DNA of 64,000 nucleotides from Spinacia oleracea (taxonomy: Eukaryota; Streptophyta; Magnoliopsida; Caryophyllales; Amaranthaceae): positions 146,227,861 through 146,291,860 of the forward strand of contig NC_079492.1 in assembly GCF_020520425.1 (NCBI RefSeq), read 5' to 3'. The translations under genes were made by a program, and so were the position numbers. Below are positions 45,947-57,959 of the stretch, piece after piece (the stretch's first letter is position 1; each line of letters opens with the position of its first letter). A model generated the notes under the pieces. That model saw only the letters and a list, made by a program, of their open reading frames with translations, did not search any database and was not told the DNA's origin.

Positions 45947-46828
45947 TCAAACTTTGAGAGCGAACATAAAAAGAAATTCGCAAAAGGTCCAATCTTGGAA
46001 GAGCTCCTGAAAAAGAGCAATCCAGCAGCAACCACCCTGTACTATCAGCAAGAACCAGAGAAAAGTTGAACCTTCTGCAGCTAACAGAACACCGTAACAC
46101 AAATTAGAGTAATACAAGGTATAGAGAACCCAAATGACCAGGCATAACAAGGAAGAGCTTGCAATAAAACTGGTTAGGGGGAGACTAAAATAGTTCTCAG
46201 GCCAAGAATGAAGAGCATTCTTAATTGCATCATCGAACTTGGACTCAAAGAAGGTTTGCCTCACAGAATTAGGCATCAACCTTCCAAGCAGCATCCCAAA
46301 GCATGGGTACCTCAACATGGAAGGGAGCCAAGTCTGGAGAACTGAACCTACAAGACGAGTCCACCTCATACAGGTAACCAAGGGGACGAAGGGGAAGGCA
46401 ACCACAAACATAAAAAACCCAGTGGCAACCTGAATAAAGGTAGCAACACAAGACAAGAGAGCAGAAAAACAATCATCCAGGAGTAATACTGCAGAAGATT
46501 GAAGTAACAGAGGGGCAATTCGAACAAAAACAACCCAAACTAAAATTCTATTAAGAAGCCTGCATTGGAGCCCAGAAAACCAGTACATGATTGAGGAACG
46601 TGCCATAAAGAAACCTAAATCTAGAACATACAGACAATAAGGGAAACGAAGTCTAGAATTTAGAGAAAACATGCTACATAGCCAGTTAAAAAGAGTAACC
46701 CACAAACTACACCATTTGAAATTCAAAGGCTGCATAGTAACAATAGGATTGAGGAGCGAGCAGCTGCAAAAGTCTGGGCAGAACCAGGCAGCAAAAGTAG
46801 ACCAAAAAAGCCAATGCAGGCCTATCAT
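45947..46828 (-). other. LINE inter-ORF open frame, 293 codons, hydrophobic
   Basis: It starts ATG three bases after the ORF1 stop (TAA GTT ATG) and stays open for 293 codons with a strikingly hydrophobic, W- and C-rich translation (MIGLHWLFWSTFAAWFC, GFFMFVVAFPFVPLV, SLLCLVIWVLYTLYY). I recognise no domain. It may be a genuine third ORF, or a by-product of T-rich spacer composition on this strand. Confidence 0.35.
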
Positions 46829-46831
46829 AAC

Positions 46832-48292
46832 TTAATTGATAGGAGAAGAGGGTGGAGAGAGGCTAGATGAGTCTCTCTTTCTCCTCTTTTGAAGATCAGG
46901 CAGCCTTGGGGGCGTTCCAGGATTGAGAAAATCATCATGATTCTCCCAATTATCCATCTCATCATCATCAACCATATTAAGAGGAACATCATGCCTTTCG
47001 GGGGCAAGCATAATATCATCAGAGGTGAGATCAGGAAGGATGTCATCATTGCCCGGATTAGGCAAAGAAGCAGAAGCAACATTGGTAGCATCAATGTCAT
47101 TGATGACACCACAGAATTCAGTAGTCATAGTAGGTGGTTTGAGAGTCACAGTCTCCCCTGTGGAGACTTGAAAATCAGCCAACTTTGTGAAGGGATTGGC
47201 AACAGGAATGGGCTCACCAGCAACAACCAAATTCGTATCAGTAGGTTTGACAGTAACTGGGGGGACATAAGGGTGAAACCTAGAGCGGTTGCCCTTAACA
47301 AAAATACGAGGTTTGGCTCTCCTCTTAGGAAGGACAGTACACCAATCAGATGAGGTTGCCTTATCAGTGTGGGTTGGAGCAGAGAGAGAAGCAGAATCCA
47401 GCTTTGCAACAACTAATTCAAGGCAAGGAGGGGGCTTGTTTGGGCATGAGTTCATAGTGTGTTTAGGATCTCCGCAAAGCGGACACACTTCCTACACTCC
47501 CTCGTAAGATAAGAAATACTCTTGACAATGAGAGCCAAAGTTAAGAGTGATTGATCGTGGAACAGGTTTGGTGATATTGAGATTAACACAAACACGAGCA
47601 AATTGCCCTTTTTCAACATTTTGTTGGGTAAAGCGGTCAAGTCTGATGGGGTGACCAATACAAGACACAATTTGGTTAAGATACCTCCAAGCCCAATATT
47701 CAGTAGGTAAAAATGGAATCTTAATCCATTGATCCACACTAGTAATGCGACAAAACTGAGCTCTAAACCCTGGATACCAAGGCATCAACACAAAGTTCAG
47801 ACCTTGGACAAACCAAGGTCGACCATTCCAAACATCAAGCTTAGTGAGAGGGTTATCAAACTGAATTAAGAACCACCCATTGCCCAAATATCTGAATTTA
47901 ATCTCACCCTTAGTGTTATTCCAGTCTTTGTTAAGTCTAGCTAGAATAGCAGCTTGAGGAATGAACTCCCCCCAAGCTTTCCCAAATAAACAAGACTTTT
48001 CCATAAGAGAGACCTCATCATCAGCAAGACGAGGGGCATTGAGGGAGATTACAGCGAGAGATTCACTGTGAATCTCTGCAGGGACAGTGTGTGAAGTGTG
48101 CGAAGGTGGGGAATTGGGAGCATCAATATAATTGTGACTTCCCACAGACTCTGAGTCCGAGTGGGAGAAGGTGTTGGGGATGGTGTTAACTGAACTACCA
48201 AGAAGACAGGCAGATTGAGGTTGAGAGGAAACTGTAGGATTGTTTGTCTTGAAAAGTGAGGCATAGTTGGAGGTTGAAAGATTATCAGACAT
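46832..48292 (-). pseudogene. LINE ORF1: DUF4283 and zinc-knuckle RNA-binding protein (one in-frame stop)
   Basis: The start ATG is placed at 48292 (MSDNLSTSNYASLF). A DUF4283-type region follows (LFGKAWGEFIPQ, WFLIQFDNPLTKLDVWNGRP, WIKIPFLPTEYWAWRYL, IGHPIRLDRFT). A TAG at 47492-47494 interrupts the frame, and right after it comes a CCHC knuckle CPLCGDPKHTMNSCP. This is the usual layout of plant L1 ORF1, the nucleic-acid chaperone that binds element RNA. The open frame extends upstream to 49321, but that part lies in the 5' UTR-like region. Confidence 0.85.
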
Positions 48293-49341
48293 GAATGAAA
48301 TTAACAGGTAGTTGTGATTATAGTGAGAGTGTAGGAGAAGGAGATGTGAGAGTGTGATGGTGTGATCACAACAGTGCAATTGAGGTTCATATTTATAGTG
48401 GTGGTGATTTAAAAAAGGGCGGGGAAAAACAACCAAGGTAATTACTGAGACCATACAGAAAGACATATTAAGAGACATCTTATTAACCACAAAAATCAGA
48501 ATCCCATGGCAAAAAAACACATAGTTAATGAGAAAGTAGATAATATTAATACCAATTAACAATAATCCATAATCAATATTAGATCTGAGGGTAGAACAGG
48601 CAATTAAGGGGCGATTATACAGGAGATTAAGAGAAACGTGAGCATCAAGGTGAGATAAATAACACACATTAAACCAAAAACCAAAACCAAAGGCATCATG
48701 AATACGAACAGAGCAAGAAAACACCAGATCAGAAACGATAAAACGAATATGACAATTTCCAAGATAATAATTAGCTAAAAATAGGTACTTCCCTGAGAAT
48801 TTCGAAGGATTAGAGCAACTCAAGCAAGCAAAGGCCGCCGAACTCGTCAACCAAGACAAATCAAACAAAGGATTGGACAAGATGGAGTAGCAAGGATTCT
48901 CAATTAAGATTAAATCCATTAAAAGTGGATTTCCCTCATAATTACAGACGGAGAAACCAAGGCCGCCGCCCAAGACGAAAATCTCAACCCTCAGATTAAG
49001 ATCCAAAGGTGGAGAAAAAGAGACTGAAAAAATCTCTTCATTAATCTTAATTAAAAAGGCATTAATGTAGGAAGTAGGGTAATAATTACCCTGTAAACTA
49101 GAGGAGCTTTTCTGGTTTTGGATTTGGAGAGCAAATCGAACAAAATCAAGGTTCAACAATGGATGCGAAGGAGAGGGGAAGGAGGCGGATGAACCGAGGT
49201 GTAGGGGGCTAGGGTTTGTTTTGTTCTTTGGAATCTCATATGGCTTTTTTTTCTTTTTTCTCTTTCTCTCTCTAAGTTTCTTTCTCTCTCTCATTGTGTA
49301 CGGAGTATATGAATATGACATCTAACTTAATACATGATGCT
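48293..49341 (-). promoter_or_regulatory. LINE 5' UTR / internal promoter region
   Basis: About 1 kb between the element's 5' boundary and ORF1, opening with a GA-rich stretch (atgagagagagaaagaaact). No known domain in its translation. Confidence 0.55.
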
Positions 49342-49355
49342 GCTTTCCTTAAATT

Positions 49356-50382
49356 ACAACATATATTGTCTATTGGAAGGCGGACATGCCAATATCTGAT
49401 ATGTATTTCAATATACATATTGCCCCACTAAACGACAAAATAAAGATAAGACAAACATTAAAACAAGTGCCATTTTTCAAAAACAGACATTTTATATGAA
49501 ACCAGAGAGCCCAGAGAGGATACTTGTAATAACTTTGTAGGTATTTGATTTTAATATGAATATTTATTACTTTTGGGATGATATATTTTGTTAGTATTAG
49601 TATATACGGAGTATTGTGTGTTATGGACGATGGTGACATAGCACCCTAAAAATCCTGAATACGCCATTGCTGAGAACTCGATTTTTTTTTTGCTCCGCCA
49701 CTGGGCAGGGACAATGCTGGATTTTGTACACGCCATTGGTGATGGGGCAAGGATGGGGATGGAGGGACCTACATCCACATTCGCCCCCACCCAATATTGA
49801 CATCCCTATTTGTAAGATTGACAATGTGGGTCGCAAAGAGTAATAAAAACTATAGTTTGTTAATTAGTTAATCCGTAAGATTTATGCAATCCGAACTTTA
49901 AAGAAAAAGTAGATATCTTTACTAATTTAAATGATACGGAGTATCATTTAAAATACTAGTACAAACTTATAAAATCGGGCAATTACACATCAACCTAAAG
50001 GTTATTGGTGGTAGAGAGTAAATAACAACTAATAGAAAAAACAAGAAAAAATAGTTTACCATCAAACTAAAGGTTTTAGTTGGTGGTAAAAGCCTAGAAG
50101 AGAGAGTAGAGAAAAAAAAATTGACTTTATGCTACTGGACTAAAGGTTGGTCATCGGCTAGAAGCCTAGAAGAATAATCACAATTCAGTGAATTCACACA
50201 TCGTCACATCCCCGTGTTTGATAAGTGTTGCTTTTTTCTGATTGAAAATGACTGCAATTTCTAAGAAAATTAAGGTTACAGATTGGTAGTATAAAATGTT
50301 CAAAGTCAAACATAATCCTACATCAATAATCTGAGAATTTTCTATTATTTTTTTTATTTTTTTGACATAAATCTGAGAATTA
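49356..50382. other. intergenic between the LINE and copy C
   Basis: AT-rich; carries isolated hAT-like text (tgctccgccactggg near 49690). No supported gene. Confidence 0.4.
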
Positions 50383-50696
50383 TTGATGGAGGAAAGTGGT
50401 GCTCCAAACCAAATAAATTTGCAGATTATAGTAATTTGCAACGACATCTCCATATCTGTCAACAACAACATTCATCAAGCACCACCTACAAATACAAATA
50501 CAATCCAGTCGCTGGAATCACTGAATCCAAAAGCCTTGAATACTATCTTCATCTTCATATATAGCTACATTCCTCCTTACATTGCTTCAGTTGAAGACTG
50601 ATACCACTTCCCCTTTTTCCACCAATCCTTTCGCCATACTACTCTCTATTCTTTGGCTTCTGTTCTATTGCTATGTCTTTTTAAAACCATCACCAC

Positions 50697-50855
50697 CAGT
50701 GGTGGATCTTTGTGATGGCTGGGGTGGGCCTGGCCCCCCGGCCGAAAAATTTTATAGTGTATTTTTAGTTACGGCCACCCAAAAGTTTGTGTATAATTGT
50801 ATTTTAATTTTTCTCTACCGGCCCCTCTCATAAAACCGTTCAAGGTCCGCCACTG
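50697..50855. mobile_element. hAT-type MITE, 159 bp
   Basis: Starts CAGTGGTGGATC and ends GGTCCGCCACTG, with the 8-bp duplication atcaccac at 50689-50696 and 50856-50863. It lies inside the copy C membrane-protein gene. Confidence 0.88.
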
Positions 50856-51340
50856 ATCACCACCATTGTCATCCTTGAGGTCGCCACCAACAATAATTAC
50901 TAGATATTCTACGAAGAAATGATGATTGTTTTTGGGACAATGGCATTGGCTTCTCTAGGGTCACTCCTCTTTCCTAGCTCTGCCCAACTTTACTCTCTGT
51001 ATACCATGTATGCTTTCATAGGACTCTGTGTGGTTTTTCATTGGGCAAGGTTAATGATGAATGGCAGTGGCGGCGAAGCTATGTGGGCCATGCCCCCCCT
51101 AAGATTCTAGAAATATTTAGTAAAAGTTGCATTAATGAATAACTTCCCCTTGACTGAGTTGGTATTTGATGTTTGCTGCCTATATGCTAGTTTTGTAATA
51201 TTTGATAAATCTATCGTTTCTTGTTTACGAAATCCATTGAACTTATATTCGTTTCTCAAACTTCTTTTATTGTTTCCATTACATTTTTTAAGTGCTTTAG
51301 ATTTTTCATGAAATATTATTCAATGGAAATAGATAATAAG

Positions 51341-51765
51341 TGTTTGGGCTCCCAATTGATTCTCAATTGGGCCACTAAGTCCAAAGCCCAATGGCTCTAA
51401 ACAACAATATCAAACCTACCAATGGCTATTCAGCCATCCATTAAGGCCCAAGGCCCAATAACAATAAGTGACCTATGGGCATTTATTATGCAAACACTAT
51501 AAATAGGCCGCCAAGGCTCACACCTCAAGGTACGTCCAATTTATCGCCTTAAGACTACTCTTCTAGAGAACTTCTCTCTAGAATCCGAGCATCATTCTTA
51601 CTTAGGCATCGGAGGGGCTTTCCTCGGAAACACCCCCGAGGCCAGTGACTTTGCTCTTGTGCAGGTGAATTCGGACTCCACTCATTCAAACAAGCAAGAT
51701 CTTCAACACATACAAAAGGGCCTTCATTCGAAGCCCATTGTTTCCATCTTTACAACACCGGAACA
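51341..51765 (+). repeat. left LTR
   Basis: TGTTTGGGC... to ...CCGGAACA, with a TATA box (tataaata, 51498-51505). Practically identical to 62332-62756. Confidence 0.95.
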
Positions 51766-51835
51766 ATTTGGCGCCGTCTGTGGGGAAGAACACTTCAAAG
51801 CCTTTGGAAGACATCAACCACCTCTTTCCGCGAAA

Positions 51836-54800
51836 ATGGTGAATGATGTTGTTAACAATGACGACGATATGATGGTGCGGTCAGATTCAGAATCTGACCA
51901 AGAGGGGCACCCTCAATCGATGGCGAGGTCACAGCCAAGCAGAGCTACGACCGCCACAAATGCAGGACCTCCGATTCCAACTAGGGAAGAGCTCACTGCG
52001 GCCATGACCATCATGCAAAACTTCCTCTTCAATGAGAAGCAGCAAGGACTGGCAAACGACCGCAGAGAAGAGAGGAGGACCAGGCGAAGGCTGAACGAGC
52101 CACCCAGTGCGGAAGTGTCCAGACCCGAACGAGAACTCCTTCCCTTGACAGGAACACACTTGACGTCGAGGTGGACGGAAAGCACGTGGGACACCCAAAA
52201 AAGGGCACAACAGCAACCAGATTGGTTTGCGAGACCATCGCCTACTCCAACAGCTCTCCAAAGCGAATCAACTACTCGTAACACTCGGATCCGAAGCTCG
52301 GTGCTCAGCAGGTTGAGGCCCTCGGTCCACTCAAGGTTAAGACCTTCGATCCACACGAGACTCGGGGTAGGTGAGTCGAGCAGATCTGGCGAACGACCCG
52401 AGGTCAGTAGCCGAGAAAGAAGAAGAGACAGGAGGCATGATCGAACCCCTAGCCCCCATCGTACGCCCGAACGTTCTAATCATAGAACCTCGGCAAACGA
52501 AGGCATCAGGGCTAGACTCGGGAAAAGAATCATGACTCCTACGTCATCCCCTTTCTCGGACGAGCTGATTACGGAAGAAATACCGAAGGTAAGACTGCCA
52601 GCTCACCTAACCTACAGCGGAATCACAGATCCGAGGGATCATGTCATCTCCTACGAGCAGCAAATGTTCTTGAGTCCCTACTCCGAAGCATGCTGGTGTA
52701 AATACTTCCCAACCACGCTAACCGGAGTGGCGGGAGAGTGGTTTAGATCGCTGCCGAAGGGATCGATCAAGAGCTGGAAAAAGCTGAAAAAGAGATTCTG
52801 CACACAGTTCGTGAGCAACAATCGCCCCGAGCGAACCACAGCAGAACTGACCTCAATCCAACAAGAAAGAGACGAAAGTCTGAGAGAATTCATGGCCAGA
52901 TTCATGAAGGAATCAACAAACATACCAAACTTGCAGCCAGACGTGGCCATCTTCGCCTTGAAGCACGCGCTCCAGGAAGGGAAGTTCCGTGACGAACTCT
53001 CAATGAAGAACCCCTCCAGAATAGCTGACGTGCTCCAAATGGCTGACGCGTTCATCAGAACCGAGGAGTTCAACAAGGCCGCTGCAAGACTGAAAGGATC
53101 GTCGGATCCGAGAGACACAAAGAATACCCAGAGCAAGCCCGAGGGTAGCTCAAGGAAGGGGAAAGAGAAAGTAGGAGCTAGAGAGATGAGCCCGAAGAAA
53201 GACGGGAGAAGGGGTGAACTTCAACCCAAGTACACCAACTACACTCCACTAGCTCTGCCCCGAAAGGAGATATTCAGCCTCAACAGAAATGACGAAAAGT
53301 GGAAACTACCTGGGAAGCTCAAGTCCAACCCAGCTCGGAGAAACAAGAACAAATGGTGCGAGTTCCATGATGACTTCGGTCACCATACCGAAGAATGCAA
53401 CTCGCTGAAAGACAACATTGAGGACCTCGTTCGCCGAGGCTACCTGAAACAGTACTTGTTAGACCGAAGGGAGGAAAAAGAAAAGGCCGCAAGCGGCAAA
53501 CAACACGAGCAACCCCAGAAAAGGGTCTACGAAGCAACAGGGCACAAGAAAAATGACATCCTAGTGGTGTTCGGGGGACAGAAGTCTGGCCAGGCCAGCA
53601 AAAAACACCTAAGAGCCCTCTCCCATCGGGTCAACTTCAGCGCGGTGGGAGACAACCAGCCACACCCCCCGAACATGACCTTCACTGCTGATGATTGCTT
53701 CGGAGTCCAGTACAAGCATGATGATCCTCTGGTCATCTCCATGGACCTCAATAACCACAACGTACATCGAGTATTAGTCGACGGAGGAAGTGCCGTCAAT
53801 ATCATCTTCAGAAACTGCTTCGAGCAGCTGATCCTCGAAGAGCCAGAGGAAGCACTGACGAAAGTCAGTTATCCTCTGATCGGATTCAACGGATCCGCAG
53901 CTATCCCTCGAGGAAAGATCACCCTGCCAGTCACAGTGGGCGAAGGCCAGGCAGCAAAAACCCTTCGGGACGAATTTTTGGTGATGGACTGCGACTCCGT
54001 ATACAACGTAATCATGGGGAGAACCATGATTCACAAGATGCAAGCAGTCCCCTCCACATACCACCAGCTGATGATATACGTCTCGGATGCAGGATTCGCC
54101 GAACGAATCAGGGGTGATCAAGAAGTGGCGAGAAGAACCTGCCACACTGCTGTCCGAAAGCCCAAACTAGAGGACGGCCCCGAGGAAGAAAAAGGAGCTA
54201 AGGGAGAAGAAAGCGAGGCAAAAAGAAGAAGAGCAAGCACGAGCAGCTTGTCTCCCGCAGAAGTTGATGCTCGCCCCGAAACCCTATCTCCCGAACCAGA
54301 TCAAGAAATGGAGGATGTCTTCCTCGAAGATAATTCAGACAGGAGCGTCCGAATAGGCAAGGGCCTAAGCTCGGGGCTCCGAATCGATTTGATCCGACTA
54401 CTCAGGGATCACAAAGACATCTTCGCATGGTCAGCAGCAGATATGCCAGGGATAAATCCGAAGCTGATTTGTCACAAGCTGGATGTCAACGCTGAAGCTC
54501 GGCCAATCAAGCAAAAAAAGAGAAATTACTCCTCGGAGAAAAACAAAGCCATCGCCGAGGAGGTTAAAAAGTTGCAAGAGGCCGGATTCATCGAACCATG
54601 CATGTATCCGAAGTGGCTGGCCAACGTGGTGATGGTCAAGAAAGCGAACGGCTCATGGCGAATGTGCGTAGATTTCACAGATCTGAACCGAGCCTGCCCC
54701 AAAGACTGCTATCCCCTGCCAAGGATAGATCAACTGGTTGACTCCACCAGCGGCCATGCACTGCTCAGCTTCATGGATGCCTTTTCAGGCTACCACCAAG

Positions 54801-57586
54801 TATTCACGCACCCCGATGACAGGGCAAAGACAGCGTTCATCACAAGCGCAGGAGTGTTCAACTACAAAATGATGCCTTTCGGCTTAAAAAATGCCGGAGC
54901 CACCTACCAGAGGTTAGTTGACCACGTCTTCGCCGACCAGAAAGGGAGGAACGTGGAGGTCTACGTGGATGACTCCATCGTAAAAAGCATCAAGGAGGAA
55001 GACCATGTCAAAGACTTGGCAGAGACCTTCGGAAATCTGAGGAAATACAGCATGAAGCTGAACCCAAAAAAATGCGTCTTCGGGGTGAAGTCAGGGAAAT
55101 TCCTCGGATTCATGGTGAGCGAAAGAGGAATTGATGCGAACCCAGACAAAGTCCAAGCGGCATTGGATTTACCCGAGCCGAAGACCAAGAGAGATGTGCA
55201 GAGGCTAACCGGCAGGTTAGCCGCACTAACAAGGTTCATATCAAAAGCCTCGGACAAGGGAGCCCCCTTCTTCAAGGCACTGAAACCAAAGAACCTCCCC
55301 GGAGGAGAAGCAGAACCAGTCAAGAAAAAGGGGGTCCCGAGGAAAGTGGATCCCGAACTGATATGGGAACAGGAGCAAAAAGAAGCTTTTCAGCAACTCA
55401 GAGCCCACCTAGCTCAACTGCCGACACTGGCCAGACCAAAGGAGGGGGAAACCCTGTACCTATATGTCGCAGTTAGCCCTGGAACCGTCAGCGCAGTGCT
55501 TCTTCGGGAAGAAGAAAAGAAGCAACAGCCAATCTACTTCACCAGCCGAACACTTACAGGAGCCGAAACCCGGTACCCACTCATCGAGAAAGTCGCATAT
55601 GCAGTAGTGGTAGCTGCACGAAAACTGAGGCCATACTTCGACTCCCACCAGATCACAGTGCTAACTGACCAACCGCTCGAAAAAGTACTCGACAAAATAG
55701 AGAGGTCAGGAAGATTGGCTGCCTGGGCCTTCGAACTATCAGAGTTCGGCATCAAATATCAGCCGAGGACAGCAATCAAAGCACAAGCATTGGCAGACTT
55801 CTTGGCCGAGTGCTCATACCAGGAAATGTTGGATGATACGAAAAGCACTTGGGAGGTCTTCACTGACGGATCTTCCACAGTAAACGGCTCAGGGGCAGGA
55901 GTTGTACTAATCCCCCCGACGGGGAAAAGCATAGAGTATGCATTGAAGTTCGGCTTCAAAGCAACCAACAACGAGGCCGAATACGAGGCCGCAATCGCAG
56001 GGATAGAGCTTTGTTTATCCCTGGAGGCCGAACATGTTCGCCTCAAAACTGATTCCCAGCTTGTAGCCAACCAGATCCGAGGAGAGTATGAGGCCAAATG
56101 GCCCAGCATGACAGCCTATTTAGCAAAGATTAAAACCTTAACGTCAAAGTTAAGATCCTTTGAAGTCATCCTCATTCCCCGAGGACAGAACGCGCAAGCA
56201 GACGCACTGTCAAAACTCGCAAGCTCGACACTCATCGACCTAAACAGGTCGGTCCACGTGGAAGTTCACCAGGAGAGAAGCATCGACTTGCTACCCACCA
56301 CAGTATGCAGCTTACGCACCGAACCGAGCTGGATGGACGCAGTAGTTGCATACAAAGAAAGGGGAGAACTTCCTGAAGATAAGCTGCAAGCGAGAAAACT
56401 GAAAAGATTCAACAGATGGTTCATCATCAGCGCCGAAGGAGAGCTCATGAGGAAATCATTCTCTGCTCCGCTGCTAAAATGTGTGGGTCCAACAGACGCT
56501 GACTACATCCTAAGGGAAATCCACCTCGGGATATGCGGAAACCACATTGGAGGTAGGACATTAGCACATAAAGCCCTTCGGGCTGGGTACTGGTGGCCCA
56601 CTATGGTTTCCGAGGCAAAGCAGATGGCAAGGAAATGCGAGAAATGCCAAAAGTTCGCACCAGCCATCCATCAACCAGCTCAAGCCCTACAATCAACACT
56701 GTATCCCTTACCATTCGCACAGTGGGGGTTAGACATCATTGGTCCCTTCCCCTCAGCGACGAACCAGAAGAAGTGGTTGATTGTAGGAGTCGACTATTTT
56801 AGCAAATGGATCGAAGCCGAAGCTGTCTCCTCCATCACCGAACCTCAGGTCCGCAAGTTCATATGGCAGAACATCATCACAAGGTTCGGCATACCAAGAC
56901 TGATGGTCTTCGACCACGGGAAACAGTTCGACAACACCCCGTTGCAAAAGTGGTGCAAACAGTTCGGCATACACCTAGCATACTCGGCAGTCTGTCACCC
57001 ACAAAGCAACGGGCAAGCCGAAGCCGCTAACAAACTCATCCTCAACGCACTCAAGAAAAGAGTCGAGGATGACAAAAACAAATGGTTAGAAGAGCTACCC
57101 GGAACGCTATGGTCCCTTCGGACCACTGAAAAAGAAGCTACCGGACAAACACCGTTCCACCTTGTATACGGATCCGAAGCTGTAATTCCTGTGGAAATCG
57201 GAACAGAAAGCCTGAGGATCCAGGCATACAACAGGTATGATGGGCTCCAAGGAGAAAGCAACAACCAGCTTCTATCCGAAGCTCTCGATCTACTGGATGA
57301 AGCTCGGAACGATGCAAGGACACTCAACGCAGCCTATTTGCAGAGGGTCAACAAGCATTACAACCGAAGAGTCAACGCCAGACCCCTAAAAGTCGGTGAT
57401 CTAGTACTCAGAAACGCCGCCTCGGTTCAGAAAGGACGGATCCATGGCAAACTCTCAGCCACTTGGGAAGGACCATACATCATCCATTCCGAAAAAAGGC
57501 CAGGCACGTATATGCTGAAACAGTTAGATGGAACAATTCTGAAGAACCATTGGAATACCGATGTTCTCAAGAAATATTTTGTATGA
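51836..57586 (+). CDS. Tat-lineage gag-pol polyprotein
   Basis: An open frame of about 1916 codons from the first ATG after the PBS; the frame is also open upstream into the LTR, but that ATG is the natural start. Order by approximate residue: gag (260-400, TGVAGEWFRSLP); CHHC-type knuckle (about 505, CEFHDDFGHHTEEC); aspartic protease (about 648, LVDGGSA); RT (945-1050, FMDAFSGYHQ, YVDDSI); degenerate RNase H (1200-1290); second, archaeal-like RNase H (1340-1460, FTDGSSTVNGSGAG, ADALSKLA); integrase (from 1560, HHCC zinc finger and core WGLDIIGPFP). The dual RNase H is characteristic of the Tat lineage. It lies inside a hAT element inside a host gene. Confidence 0.95.
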   Translation: MVNDVVNNDDDMMVRSDSESDQEGHPQSMARSQPSRATTATNAGPPIPTREELTAAMTIMQNFLFNEKQQGLANDRREERRTRRRLNEPPSAEVSRPERELLPLTGTHLTSRWTESTWDTQKRAQQQPDWFARPSPTPTALQSESTTRNTRIRSSVLSRLRPSVHSRLRPSIHTRLGVGESSRSGERPEVSSRERRRDRRHDRTPSPHRTPERSNHRTSANEGIRARLGKRIMTPTSSPFSDELITEEIPKVRLPAHLTYSGITDPRDHVISYEQQMFLSPYSEACWCKYFPTTLTGVAGEWFRSLPKGSIKSWKKLKKRFCTQFVSNNRPERTTAELTSIQQERDESLREFMARFMKESTNIPNLQPDVAIFALKHALQEGKFRDELSMKNPSRIADVLQMADAFIRTEEFNKAAARLKGSSDPRDTKNTQSKPEGSSRKGKEKVGAREMSPKKDGRRGELQPKYTNYTPLALPRKEIFSLNRNDEKWKLPGKLKSNPARRNKNKWCEFHDDFGHHTEECNSLKDNIEDLVRRGYLKQYLLDRREEKEKAASGKQHEQPQKRVYEATGHKKNDILVVFGGQKSGQASKKHLRALSHRVNFSAVGDNQPHPPNMTFTADDCFGVQYKHDDPLVISMDLNNHNVHRVLVDGGSAVNIIFRNCFEQLILEEPEEALTKVSYPLIGFNGSAAIPRGKITLPVTVGEGQAAKTLRDEFLVMDCDSVYNVIMGRTMIHKMQAVPSTYHQLMIYVSDAGFAERIRGDQEVARRTCHTAVRKPKLEDGPEEEKGAKGEESEAKRRRASTSSLSPAEVDARPETLSPEPDQEMEDVFLEDNSDRSVRIGKGLSSGLRIDLIRLLRDHKDIFAWSAADMPGINPKLICHKLDVNAEARPIKQKKRNYSSEKNKAIAEEVKKLQEAGFIEPCMYPKWLANVVMVKKANGSWRMCVDFTDLNRACPKDCYPLPRIDQLVDSTSGHALLSFMDAFSGYHQVFTHPDDRAKTAFITSAGVFNYKMMPFGLKNAGATYQRLVDHVFADQKGRNVEVYVDDSIVKSIKEEDHVKDLAETFGNLRKYSMKLNPKKCVFGVKSGKFLGFMVSERGIDANPDKVQAALDLPEPKTKRDVQRLTGRLAALTRFISKASDKGAPFFKALKPKNLPGGEAEPVKKKGVPRKVDPELIWEQEQKEAFQQLRAHLAQLPTLARPKEGETLYLYVAVSPGTVSAVLLREEEKKQQPIYFTSRTLTGAETRYPLIEKVAYAVVVAARKLRPYFDSHQITVLTDQPLEKVLDKIERSGRLAAWAFELSEFGIKYQPRTAIKAQALADFLAECSYQEMLDDTKSTWEVFTDGSSTVNGSGAGVVLIPPTGKSIEYALKFGFKATNNEAEYEAAIAGIELCLSLEAEHVRLKTDSQLVANQIRGEYEAKWPSMTAYLAKIKTLTSKLRSFEVILIPRGQNAQADALSKLASSTLIDLNRSVHVEVHQERSIDLLPTTVCSLRTEPSWMDAVVAYKERGELPEDKLQARKLKRFNRWFIISAEGELMRKSFSAPLLKCVGPTDADYILREIHLGICGNHIGGRTLAHKALRAGYWWPTMVSEAKQMARKCEKCQKFAPAIHQPAQALQSTLYPLPFAQWGLDIIGPFPSATNQKKWLIVGVDYFSKWIEAEAVSSITEPQVRKFIWQNIITRFGIPRLMVFDHGKQFDNTPLQKWCKQFGIHLAYSAVCHPQSNGQAEAANKLILNALKKRVEDDKNKWLEELPGTLWSLRTTEKEATGQTPFHLVYGSEAVIPVEIGTESLRIQAYNRYDGLQGESNNQLLSEALDLLDEARNDARTLNAAYLQRVNKHYNRRVNARPLKVGDLVLRNAASVQKGRIHGKLSATWEGPYIIHSEKRPGTYMLKQLDGTILKNHWNTDVLKKYFV

Positions 57587-57959
57587 TCTCTGTCTGTAAA
57601 CCAAGTAAGTTGTTTAATGAGAAGAGGAAAGCCATTGGCACCATGTGTTTCATTAAACTTATCTCTACATTTATTGTCCCTTTATATATATTGCAGCCTC
57701 GGATCTGATCAATCCGAGACCAAAAACAGGTTGACTTTGCCCATTCCTTGATAAAATGCAAGAAATGACCAAATCATACACTTCAGGGAACCGTCCAGAA
57801 TCCTCGGATTCGCGGTACCCTAATAAAATTTGTTCGCAACAAACAGTCGCTCGAATCAAGTTATAAAACTCCGGCTCAGATCCACGGATCGCCGAAGGCA
57901 TAACTAAAGAGGCAGACTAGCGATCTCTTGCCCAGGTTTCCGAACCACAAGAGATCGGA

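Larger units (their letters stand above)
41419..49341 (-). mobile_element. L1-type LINE, nearly full length (7.9 kb)
   Basis: A 14-bp target duplication gctttccttaaatt lies at 41405-41418 and 49342-49355, with a poly(A) tail (T run from about 41417). Minus-strand order: 5' UTR (49341-48293), ORF1 (48292-46832), an open spacer frame (46828-45947), and ORF2 (45595-41454). Only two lesions are obvious: an in-frame stop in ORF1 and a one-base frameshift in ORF2. It inserted independently of the neighbouring host genes. Confidence 0.92.
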
